Positions 22,970-30,729 of a DNA stretch of 31,597 nt are shown one piece after another. The notes under the pieces were generated by a model that did not search any database, was not told the DNA's origin, and saw only the letters and a list, made by a program, of their open reading frames with translations. Each line of letters opens with the position of its first letter. The first letter of the stretch is position 1. The position numbers and the translations under genes are program-made. This stretch comes from Caryophanales bacterium UBA5732 (lineage in GTDB: Bacteria; Bacillota_I; Bacilli_A; Izemoplasmatales; Hujiaoplasmataceae). The stretch lies in assembly GCA_002419445.1 (NCBI GenBank), contig DIGC01000081.1, forward strand, positions 1 through 31,597. The letters are read 5' to 3'.

Positions 22970-24094
22970 ATGGAAAAACACGATTATTATGAGGTGCTTG
23001 GATTATCCAAGACCGCCTCAGACGATGATATAAAAAAGGCATATCGGCAACTAGCTAAAAAGTATCATCCGGACGTTTCTACCGAAGCTAACGCTGAAGC
23101 AAAGTTTAAAGAAGTGCAAGAAGCGTACGAGGTATTAAGCGATCAAACTAAAAGAAGTCAGTATGACCAATTTGGCCACCAAGCCGCCAATGCCGGTTTT
23201 GGTCAAGGCGGATTCGGTGGTGCTGGATTTGAAGGTTTTGATTTTGGAGATATTTTTTCTGCCTTTTTTGGTGGCGGTCAAAGAACTTCTCGAACCACAA
23301 ATAGATCTCATAAGGGGTCGGATATTCAAAGAAGAATGTCTATCACTTTTGAAGAATCGATTTTCGGAAAAACTGAGAAAATAAAAGTGCCGATGTATGA
23401 TGAATGTCATGTTTGTCATGGCTTAGGAGCGGAAAGCAAAAAAGATATTAAAGTTTGTTCGCAATGCGGCGGTTCAGGTACTGTTGTTATGGAACAACAA
23501 ACACTATTTGGAAGAACACAAACTCGCGCAACCTGCCCAACATGTCATGGTTCGGGAAAAGAGATTGTTAATAAATGTTCTAACTGTAATGGTGAAGGGG
23601 TTGAACGAATCAGCAAAGAAGTGGAAATTAGAGTCCCTAAAGGCATCGAAACCGGTCAACAGATTCGCTTGGAAGGTTTTGGAAATAAAGGTCTTAATGG
23701 CGGTGCGAATGGAGATTTATACATTGTTTTTGAAGTAAAACCTTCCGATAAATACATTCGTGAAGGCGATGACATCATTGTCAATGTTCCAATTACTTTT
23801 GCTCAAGCAGCTTTAGGTACCGAAATCAAAGTTGACACTGTGTATGGTCCTGTTTTATTAAAAATCCCTGGTGGAACTCAGTCCGATTCTAAGTTTAGAA
23901 TTAAAGGTAAAGGCGCACCAAATATTAGGACAAAGCAGCTTGGCGATCAACATGTAATCGTTACTGTTATTACTCCACAAAAACTTAATCCTCAACAAAA
24001 GAGAGCTTTTGAGGATCTGTTAAAAGTAGAAGATGCAGCCGTTCCACAAAAAAATTGGTGGGATCGCTTAAAATCAAACTTTACACGTTCTTAA
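22970..24094 (+). CDS. dnaJ: Chaperone protein DnaJ (Hsp40)
   Basis: 374 residues, a full class I protein. J domain at 1-70 with the HPD triad H33-P34-D35, a Gly/Phe-rich linker (about 73-105), then four zinc motifs of CxxCxGxG type: C146/C149, C163/C166, C189/C192 and C203/C206 (the last reads CSNCNGEG). The C-terminal substrate domains end in a short basic tail. DnaJ stimulates DnaK ATPase and delivers clients. The ATG follows GAGGTGG, and the gene ends the operon with a terminator. In many Bacillota prmA comes next, but here a PadR gene does. Confidence 0.98.
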   Translation: MEKHDYYEVLGLSKTASDDDIKKAYRQLAKKYHPDVSTEANAEAKFKEVQEAYEVLSDQTKRSQYDQFGHQAANAGFGQGGFGGAGFEGFDFGDIFSAFFGGGQRTSRTTNRSHKGSDIQRRMSITFEESIFGKTEKIKVPMYDECHVCHGLGAESKKDIKVCSQCGGSGTVVMEQQTLFGRTQTRATCPTCHGSGKEIVNKCSNCNGEGVERISKEVEIRVPKGIETGQQIRLEGFGNKGLNGGANGDLYIVFEVKPSDKYIREGDDIIVNVPITFAQAALGTEIKVDTVYGPVLLKIPGGTQSDSKFRIKGKGAPNIRTKQLGDQHVIVTVITPQKLNPQQKRAFEDLLKVEDAAVPQKNWWDRLKSNFTRS

Positions 24095-24108
24095 TTTTTT
24101 AAAATTTA

Positions 24109-24132
24109 GGCAGTCACTTGACTGCCTTTTTT
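24109..24132 (+). terminator. Terminator of the heat-shock operon
   Basis: GGCAGTC (24109-24115) pairs with GACTGCC (24120-24126) around four bases, followed by six T. Confidence 0.93.
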
Positions 24133-24204
24133 GTTTGTATAGAAATAATTAATGAGAGGTAGACGGAAATTTTATTAAATTTTAAATATTTCAACATTCG
24201 CTAT

Positions 24205-24248
24205 TTACAAACTAATAATCAAAGAGTTATAATATAAACATACTATGT
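24205..24248 (+). promoter_or_regulatory. Promoter and candidate PadR operator before padR-jetABC
   Basis: TTACAA (24205-24210), 17 bases and perfect TATAAT (24228-24233). The palindrome ACATACTATGT (24238-24248) sits at the expected start of transcription. Its ACAT/ATGT half-sites resemble those bound by PadR proteins, so autoregulation of the operon is likely (inference). The leader up to 24323 repeats TATAAA and ATATATAAA tracts and has AAACTAATAAT twice (24209-24219 and 24266-24276). Confidence 0.6.
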
Positions 24249-24323
24249 ATAAAGTCAAAATCTATAAACTAATAATATATAAAAAGACAATATATAAAAT
24301 GATTATATAAAGGGGGTGAGATA

Positions 24324-24674
24324 ATGGCTAACTCAGGTGAATATATAAGAGGTTTTACAGACTATATCATCTTATCAATACTTTCGAAATTTGATAGTTA
24401 TGGTTATGAAATTACGAGAATAATTGAATCTGTAAGCGAAAGAAACATTCAATTAACAGAAGCGACACTCTATATAGCTTTAAAACGTTTGTTAAATGAT
24501 GGAATGATTTCATCATATACGGGCAAAAATAAAAAGGGCATGGAGAGACGTTATTATCAAATTACTCCTAAAGGTAAAAAATCAATTAAAGAATTTAGAA
24601 AAGACTGGGTAATGATTGAAAATACGCTCGCATCACTTGTTGGTGGCAATTTTGATTATTATAGAGAAAGTTAG
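24324..24674 (+). CDS. PadR-family transcriptional regulator
   Basis: 116 residues, a small PadR protein. The winged helix covers about residues 7-92: TDYIILSILSKFDSYGYEI, the recognition helix near TEATLYIALKRLLNDGMI and the wing with ERRYYQITPKGKK. A short C-terminal helix for dimer contact follows. PadR proteins are usually repressors released by small molecules or stress. The ATG follows GGGGGTGAG. jetA starts 11 bases after the stop, so it very probably belongs to the jetABC transcription unit and controls it. The signal it senses is unknown. Confidence 0.92.
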   Translation: MANSGEYIRGFTDYIILSILSKFDSYGYEITRIIESVSERNIQLTEATLYIALKRLLNDGMISSYTGKNKKGMERRYYQITPKGKKSIKEFRKDWVMIENTLASLVGGNFDYYRES

Positions 24675-24685
24675 GAAGTGAGATT

Positions 24686-26095
24686 ATGAATATATTTGAT
24701 ATAGTCCCAAAACAATTTTTCAGCGTTTTATCAAGTAAAAATCATCGTGTCTATGTGAGTTGTATTTTGGAACTCTTTAAAGTTTATGAACAAGGTTCAA
24801 TTCTTGGTATTGACAAGAATATTGCTAGACAAGCAATCATTGACTATCTAGATGTCAATCCTTTAGATGAAGAATTAGAAATAGATGATCCTGATGAATC
24901 CGAAGGTATTTTAATAACTAACCGTGACCGCGCAAATCAAATCTTAAGGCGTCTCGAAGAATGTGAATGGATCGATATTGATGTCAATAATGATTATGAA
25001 GAAATACTGAATTTCCGTGATTACGCGATTACGGTAATTGATGCTTTAAAAGAGATTGCAAATGATAGTTCTTATGGTGAAGAAAGTGAATCTCACGAAT
25101 TCAGAGGCTATATATTTACTGTTTATTCGCTCCTTTCAAATGATCAAGGCGAATATGCTTTAACGCTTGATCAAGTTTATAAAAACACCATAGCCTTCGT
25201 CAGAGAAATCAGAAAACTTGATTCAAGGTTAAAATACTACATTCGAACGATTGTTGAAAACAGTGAAATTAAAGACCTAATTAATCTTTTAGTGAACTAT
25301 AAAGTCGAATTGGTTGATCATGCTTATCGACGCTTAAAAACAAGTGACAATATCAATAAATATCGAGTGGATATAGTTCGAAAACTTGAAGAATATCAAC
25401 AAAGCCCACTAATTATGGAACTTGTTTCAAAAGAATATTTACTTAAGAATCACAATGATCCAGAAATCGCGATGATTAAAGCTAATAAAAAGATTGACGA
25501 TATCATCGATATCTATAACTCGATTTCTTACATCATTGATGAAATCGATAATAAAAATAGAATTTATGTAAATACGACCATTGCCAAGATAAAGTTCTTG
25601 CTGTCAGATGACGAAAATGTCATTACCAAGTTAAGCAAAATTTTAAGTTATGCAGGTAGTAATATCAGGAAAAATAGAACCCTTAAGGCTTTAAATGATA
25701 TTTCTCCATTATTCAATATTAATTCTTACCAACAATTGTCATCTAGATCCGTTTATACACCAAGAGGTATCTACAAACACGCTGATGCACAATATTTGGT
25801 GGAAAACAACGGTGAACCAGATAGAAAATTCCAGGAAGACTTCTATAATGAATTTGAAACGAATTACTCAGAAGATGTCATTGCTAAATATTTAAAATCT
25901 TATTTCCGTCACAATAAGTTAATAAAAGCCTCAGAAATTCTCCGCGATGACATGAGTGATGAAGCAATTATTAGATTGTTATACATCTTAGTTTATGCAG
26001 GAGAGGAACTGGATTATACAGTTAATCCATTATATGAGAAAATCAACAACAAACGTTTCGATCTTGATGATTTTGAAATAATAAGGGGGTATTAG
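24686..26095 (+). CDS. jetA: JetA-like (kleisin) subunit of a Wadjet/MukBEF-type complex
   Basis: 469 residues, mostly helical and acidic, with no membrane segment. The beginning MNIFDIVPKQFFSVLSSKNHRVYVSCILELFKVYE-type region and the following RANQILRRLEECEWIDIDVNNDYEE segment fit the JetA family of Wadjet systems, the kind formerly called DUF5716. In this complex it plays the role of MukF/kleisin, bridging the SMC heads. The assignment rests on sequence pattern plus position before a JetB-like and an SMC gene; a profile search would confirm it. The start ATG follows AGGAAGTGAG. The end of the gene carries the AAGGGGG ribosome binding site for jetB. Confidence 0.82.
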   Translation: MNIFDIVPKQFFSVLSSKNHRVYVSCILELFKVYEQGSILGIDKNIARQAIIDYLDVNPLDEELEIDDPDESEGILITNRDRANQILRRLEECEWIDIDVNNDYEEILNFRDYAITVIDALKEIANDSSYGEESESHEFRGYIFTVYSLLSNDQGEYALTLDQVYKNTIAFVREIRKLDSRLKYYIRTIVENSEIKDLINLLVNYKVELVDHAYRRLKTSDNINKYRVDIVRKLEEYQQSPLIMELVSKEYLLKNHNDPEIAMIKANKKIDDIIDIYNSISYIIDEIDNKNRIYVNTTIAKIKFLLSDDENVITKLSKILSYAGSNIRKNRTLKALNDISPLFNINSYQQLSSRSVYTPRGIYKHADAQYLVENNGEPDRKFQEDFYNEFETNYSEDVIAKYLKSYFRHNKLIKASEILRDDMSDEAIIRLLYILVYAGEELDYTVNPLYEKINNKRFDLDDFEIIRGY

Positions 26096-26098
26096 AGA

Positions 26099-26704
26099 AT
26101 GATATTAGAAAAATACGACGACTTGAATTCAGGACAAAAACAAATATTCGCCAAGACGTGTCTAAAACTACTGCAAAATAGTTTCATAGCTCGTGATAAG
26201 GAAGATAATAAAGAAATGTATTATTTTCTTCTAAGTTTTAAGAACTATTTCGATGAGTACTTTAATATAATGGATTACGAAATCGTTCTTGACCGAGAAT
26301 TGGGTGCAATTCAGTTAATAAATCGTGAAGGCAACAATTTATTAAAATTAAAAAAAGATGAGACTCTTATTCTTCTAATCCTTAGAATTCTCTATCATCA
26401 GCATTTAGTGAAAACCTCAGTTAATGACAATATCGTTATCAGGGTTGATGAAATTCATCAATATTATGATTCATTGGAATTAAAGAAAAAGATTAATAAA
26501 ACTGATTTAGTGAAGATATTAAGAACCTATAGAAGGTTAAATTTAATTGAACCGCTAGGAGAAATTACCAAAGCAAATACTAAGATTATCATCTATCCAA
26601 CAATTTTATTAGCAATCAATACACAAGCTATTAATGATGTCTATAATCTTATCGCAAACATTGAAGATAAGAATGAAGGTGAAGAAAATGAAGAAACTGA
26701 CTAA
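26099..26704 (+). CDS. jetB: JetB-like (MukE-type winged helix) subunit
   Basis: 201 residues. It resembles the JetB / DUF4194 family: an N-terminal helical domain, a strand pair around LGAIQLINREGNNLLKLKKDE, then the LILLILRILYHQHL helix and a winged-helix part with KINKTDLVKILRTYRRLNLIEPL. Such proteins bind the kleisin, as MukE or ScpB do. The gene begins three bases after the jetA stop and overlaps jetC by 17 bases, so the three subunits are probably made together. The identification leans on gene order as well as on pattern. Confidence 0.8.
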   Translation: MILEKYDDLNSGQKQIFAKTCLKLLQNSFIARDKEDNKEMYYFLLSFKNYFDEYFNIMDYEIVLDRELGAIQLINREGNNLLKLKKDETLILLILRILYHQHLVKTSVNDNIVIRVDEIHQYYDSLELKKKINKTDLVKILRTYRRLNLIEPLGEITKANTKIIIYPTILLAINTQAINDVYNLIANIEDKNEGEENEETD

Positions 26705-29700
26705 AGTTAGATTAATCAATTGGCATTATTTTGCCAATGAAACAATTCATGTTAAAAATCACACTTTAATTACCGGGCAAAATGCAACTGGTAAATCAAC
26801 AATTGTTGATGCGATAGCTTTTGTTTTAACTGCTGGAGATCAAATCTTTAATATCGCAGCGAACGAAAAAAGTAAAAGAGATTTACGTGGATATGTAAAA
26901 TGTAAATTAGGTACCGACAATCAAGAATATTTAAGAGAGCAAGACACGACTGGTCATGTTGCCTTAGAATTTTTTGATGAGAAAAAAGGTAAATATTTTA
27001 CAATTGGAACTGTCATTGATGTCTTTGGAGAAATCCTAGCGCCTAAAGTAATATTTTATGAGTTTGATGATCAAATAGATGAATCTTTATTTATCGATGA
27101 CGAAGGAAAAATTCTGACAACGGTTAATTTTAAGAAAACTAAAAAATCGAAGAAAGTCTATCTTACTCGAAGAGAAGCCAAACTTGCTTTTAGATCTTTA
27201 TTTGGCTCAGTTAATGAAAATTATTTCTCACTTTTACCTAAGGCTCTTGCTTTTAAGCCGATTCCGGACGTAAAAGATTTTATTTATCGTTATTTACTTG
27301 AAGAAAAAGAACTTGACGTTGAGTCGATTAAAGAATCAATCCACGCTTATCGTGATCTTGAAGCTACTTTAAAGATTATCAAGGAAAAAGTTAATGATCT
27401 AGGCCAGATCAAACATCTATATGAAGAAATAAAAAACAACCAAGACCAAAAACAATTTTACGAATACTTTTTAAAAATGCTAGAAGTGGAATCGCTAAAG
27501 AGTAAGATTGATCAGATTAACAAAAAACTAGAAAAAACAACTATCGGAAAAGAACAAAATCAGATTTTCATCAATGAAATTAACTCACAATTAGACATTT
27601 TAGATGAACGCTCTCGCGAAATTTACTCAATGTTAAAAAATAACGATAGTTTCAAAGTCGCAGAAATCTATGATAAAGAAATCGCAGATTTGACTAAACG
27701 CATCGACCAACAAGTTGAGTTAAGAAATTATTCGACTACTAAAGTTAAAAAGATGAAGGAAATTGTCAATGAACTGAAAAGCGAATATTCAAATAAAGTT
27801 TACAATGAATTGGACAAAATTGTCCTCGACAAGATTGATGACGCTAATTATGAAGAACAAAAATTAAAGTTGATTACCATCAACAAGACTTTAAATGAAA
27901 TTGAGGATGCCAATAAAGTAAATTTAGGCCGATATCATCAAATGCGCGATGATGTTGTCAAAGAAATTAACGAAGTCTATTTAACCTTAAAAGACTTAGA
28001 AAATAATCAATTACGTTACAATCCGATGATTAAACGTCTCCAAAGTAAGATCGAAGAAGGCGTTTTAAAGAGATACGGTAAAGAAATCAAGGTTCACATT
28101 CTCTGCGAACTTTTAGAAATTACCGATAATGACTGGGCAAATACAATTGAAGATTACTTGGCACAACAACGTTTTAATTTAATTGTAGAACCACGTTATT
28201 TTGATGAAGCCTTGAATGTCTATAATCAAGTTAAAGATACCTTAGATATCTATAGTATCGGTCTTGTCAATACAAAAAAGATTCAACATTTCACTAATTT
28301 TAGAGAGAACTCTTTAGCCTCAATCATTTCATCGGAGAATATTGATGCTGAACACTACATCAACATGATCTGTGGAAATCTAATTATGGTTGATGATGTT
28401 TCAGATCTAGAAAAATATCCTCAAGCCATCACAAAAAGCGGTATGGTTTATCGTTCTTATACAGTTAGGTCTTTATATAATAAGACAGAAAAACCGTTCA
28501 TAGGTAAGAAAGCCAGAGCGTCGCAATTAGAAAATTGGCGATTAAAGGCTAAAGAACTCAAAGACAAACATCAAGAGATTACCGATAAAATCCAAATGGT
28601 TTCAGAAGAAAATAATGCTTTAACCGCTTTGAATCTTGAAGGGTTCATCAATATGTTAAAGACTTATTATTCCCTCGACACTCTTAAAGAGAAACGGAAA
28701 GCATTAGCCTTAAAGAAAAAGAATATTCCACAAGAAGATTTGACTGATTTAAGAGCTGAATATGAAGCCGTAAAGGAAGAAATCAGAGAATATAACTCAA
28801 ATCGTCAGAAGGCATTCCAAAAGCAAGGCAAACTTGAAAGTGATGAACTTAAGTCTCATGAAGAATTGCTGGAAATCGAAACTTCAATTAAAGATATCAC
28901 TAGTAAACTTGAAAATAATGATAATTTGGTAATTAAAAAAGAAGCTCGAGAATTATATGAAATCGAAATGAAAAAGACTTCAAATATCGGTTCTATCTTT
29001 GAAGATTATCAAAATAAGATTCAATCGGAACTTAACAACATTATTAATCTAGAAGATTCACTAAAGAATCAACAAATTCGTTATACATCAAAGTATAATC
29101 TAAGTTATAAATATGGTGTTGAATACATGCAAGAATATCTAGATGAATTAGATAAGTTAGTTAAATCTGAACTGGTAAAATACGAAGCTAGAGTTAGAGA
29201 AGCTCGTGAAACGGCAGAAAAATTATTCAAAGAAGATTTCATTGCTAAACTTAGAAACTATATCGTATCTGCACAAGATGAAATTTCGAAGATTAACGAA
29301 ACTTTAAAATCAATTCATTTCGGTGAAGATACTTACGAGTTTATCTTCCCTAAATCAAAAGAATATGGTGAATATTACGACATGGTCTTAAGTGACGAGT
29401 CAATGAAGACGGGAGAAGAGATTTTCAATTATGACTTTGAAATGAAATATCAAAGACAACTCGAAGAACTGTTTATAAACTTAGCTTCTGAAGATCTTAA
29501 TTCACAAGGCTCGGTTAATAAATTTACCGATTATCGAACTTACATGGACTATGACATAGCGATATCCAACACTCAAGGCGAACGTTATCTTTACTCTAAA
29601 GTCTTTAAAGAAAAGAGTGGAGGGGAAACCCAAGTTCCATTCTATGTAGCAACATTAGCTTCATTTGTTAGGGTATTCGAACAAGCGGCTCGTGGAGTTA

Positions 29701-29927
29701 GTAATGATTCAATCGGTTTAATATTATTTGATGAAGTGTTTGATAAAATGGATACATCAAGAATCAAAGCGATGATGAAATTCATCAGACAACTTCCGGT
29801 TCAAATTTTACTGGCAACACCTCCGCAAAAGATGGAAGTCTTATCAAAATATACGGACACGACGATAGTTACAATCAGAGATGGTAAAAACGCTAGAGCT
29901 TACGAAGTGATAAAAACAGACTTATAA
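26688..29927 (+). CDS. jetC: JetC-like SMC ATPase of a Wadjet/MukB-type complex
   Basis: 1079 residues, the length of JetC/MksB-type ATPases. The N-terminal head has the Walker A motif GQNATGKST (residues 30-38, K36). Long Lys/Glu-rich coiled coils (about 240-440 and 620-880) surround a hinge-like part (about 450-605). The C-terminal head has the signature KEKSGGETQVPF (SGGE at 977-980), Walker B LILFDEVFDKMD (D1015, E1016) and a LLATPPQKMEVL segment. All ATPase motifs are intact, so it should be active in DNA loop handling. Start: an in-frame ATG at 26634 lies inside jetB; the ATG at 26688 has AAGGTG seven bases before it and gives the family-typical beginning KLTKVRLINWHYF. No jetD follows: a terminator and rsmE come next. 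Confidence 0.9.
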   Translation: MKKLTKVRLINWHYFANETIHVKNHTLITGQNATGKSTIVDAIAFVLTAGDQIFNIAANEKSKRDLRGYVKCKLGTDNQEYLREQDTTGHVALEFFDEKKGKYFTIGTVIDVFGEILAPKVIFYEFDDQIDESLFIDDEGKILTTVNFKKTKKSKKVYLTRREAKLAFRSLFGSVNENYFSLLPKALAFKPIPDVKDFIYRYLLEEKELDVESIKESIHAYRDLEATLKIIKEKVNDLGQIKHLYEEIKNNQDQKQFYEYFLKMLEVESLKSKIDQINKKLEKTTIGKEQNQIFINEINSQLDILDERSREIYSMLKNNDSFKVAEIYDKEIADLTKRIDQQVELRNYSTTKVKKMKEIVNELKSEYSNKVYNELDKIVLDKIDDANYEEQKLKLITINKTLNEIEDANKVNLGRYHQMRDDVVKEINEVYLTLKDLENNQLRYNPMIKRLQSKIEEGVLKRYGKEIKVHILCELLEITDNDWANTIEDYLAQQRFNLIVEPRYFDEALNVYNQVKDTLDIYSIGLVNTKKIQHFTNFRENSLASIISSENIDAEHYINMICGNLIMVDDVSDLEKYPQAITKSGMVYRSYTVRSLYNKTEKPFIGKKARASQLENWRLKAKELKDKHQEITDKIQMVSEENNALTALNLEGFINMLKTYYSLDTLKEKRKALALKKKNIPQEDLTDLRAEYEAVKEEIREYNSNRQKAFQKQGKLESDELKSHEELLEIETSIKDITSKLENNDNLVIKKEARELYEIEMKKTSNIGSIFEDYQNKIQSELNNIINLEDSLKNQQIRYTSKYNLSYKYGVEYMQEYLDELDKLVKSELVKYEARVREARETAEKLFKEDFIAKLRNYIVSAQDEISKINETLKSIHFGEDTYEFIFPKSKEYGEYYDMVLSDESMKTGEEIFNYDFEMKYQRQLEELFINLASEDLNSQGSVNKFTDYRTYMDYDIAISNTQGERYLYSKVFKEKSGGETQVPFYVATLASFVRVFEQAARGVSNDSIGLILFDEVFDKMDTSRIKAMMKFIRQLPVQILLATPPQKMEVLSKYTDTTIVTIRDGKNARAYEVIKTDL

Positions 29928-29931
29928 AACT

Positions 29932-29959
29932 AAACAACCGATTTTTCGGTTGTTTTTTT
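29932..29959 (+). terminator. Strong terminator after jetC
   Basis: A ten-base stem (29932-29941 with 29946-29955), a loop of four T and more T after it. It closes the operon four bases beyond the jetC stop, so no fourth gene is co-transcribed. Confidence 0.95.
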
Positions 29960-29979
29960 GTGTCATTTTAGTGACTTTG

Positions 29980-29988
29980 TGATATGAT
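29980..29988 (+). promoter_or_regulatory. Extended -10 promoter element before rsmE
   Basis: TGATATGAT (29980-29988) fits an extended -10 box. The -35 region is weak (TTGTGT at 29958-29963, 19 bases away). The leader would be under ten bases. Confidence 0.5.
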
Positions 29989-30003
29989 ATTCATGGTGAT
30001 AAT

Positions 30004-30729
30004 ATGCAAAGATACTTTGTTGATAAACAACAAATTAATGAAAACCAAATAATTATCGATAATCAAGACTGTCACCACATAAAAGATGTGATGCGTTTTA
30101 CTACGCTAGATAAAGTGATTATCAACACTTATGACGGAGATGTGTACCTAGCGGAAATCCAAGAGATTAATAAAAAAACAGTTAAGCTCGAGATTATCGA
30201 AAAACAAATTAGTAATTACCAACCTCTGCCTCTAGATTTAGGCATAAGTTTGCTTAAGAAAGATAACTTCGAATTGGTCTTGCAAAAAGCAACTGAGCTT
30301 GGTGTTAGAAAAATTATTCCGTTAAATACTGAGAGATCAATTATTAAAGTGGATGATTTTTCTAAAAAATCAATCCGATATCAAACAATAGTAAAAGAAG
30401 CGTCAGAACAATCGGAGCGAAGCGTTTTACCGGTTATTACTGACTATTCCGATTTAGCAAGTTTAGATTTAACTATCTATCAACATAGATTGTTTTGTTA
30501 TGCCAGAGAAGAAAGTTTAAACATTAAGGATGAATTAAAAGCTTTGAAATCGACAGATCAAGTCCTTATTCTAATTGGTCCTGAAGGTGATTTCAGTAAA
30601 AACGAGATTGATTATTTATTAAGTAAGGGCTTTAAGAGTGTCTCATTAGGAAAATCAATCCTGAGATCGGAAACCGCAGCTATTTATGTCGTTTCTTTAA
30701 TTCGTTTTTTATTGGAGGACAGTTTATGA
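30004..30729 (+). CDS. rsmE: 16S rRNA m3U1498 methyltransferase
   Basis: 241 residues, SPOUT/trefoil-knot methyltransferase of normal length. RsmE methylates N3 of U1498 in 16S rRNA with S-adenosylmethionine. It has the N-terminal PUA-like RNA-binding part (CHHIKDVMRF), then LGVRKIIPLNTERSI, EASEQSERSVLP, the cofactor knot motif LIGPEGDFSKNE (G192 to E194) and SLGKSILRSETAAIY. The ATG follows GGTGAT. The stop overlaps the mtaB start by four bases. rsmE-mtaB is a common pair after dnaJ-prmA in Bacillota. Confidence 0.95.
   Translation: MQRYFVDKQQINENQIIIDNQDCHHIKDVMRFTTLDKVIINTYDGDVYLAEIQEINKKTVKLEIIEKQISNYQPLPLDLGISLLKKDNFELVLQKATELGVRKIIPLNTERSIIKVDDFSKKSIRYQTIVKEASEQSERSVLPVITDYSDLASLDLTIYQHRLFCYAREESLNIKDELKALKSTDQVLILIGPEGDFSKNEIDYLLSKGFKSVSLGKSILRSETAAIYVVSLIRFLLEDSL

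Noticed and set aside
23163..23738. Plus-strand reading frames of 73 and 84 codons inside dnaJ
   Set aside because: Out-of-frame shadows of dnaJ, whose J domain and four zinc motifs continue unbroken through the same bases.
24249..24323. TATAAA / ATATATAAA repeats as a CRISPR-like or satellite array
   Set aside because: The units are short, irregular and of unequal spacing, as expected of a very A+T-rich leader.
24324..29927. Calling this a complete Wadjet defence system
   Set aside because: No JetD nuclease gene is present between the jetC stop and the right edge; a terminator, rsmE and mtaB follow. Only JetA, JetB and JetC can be supported.
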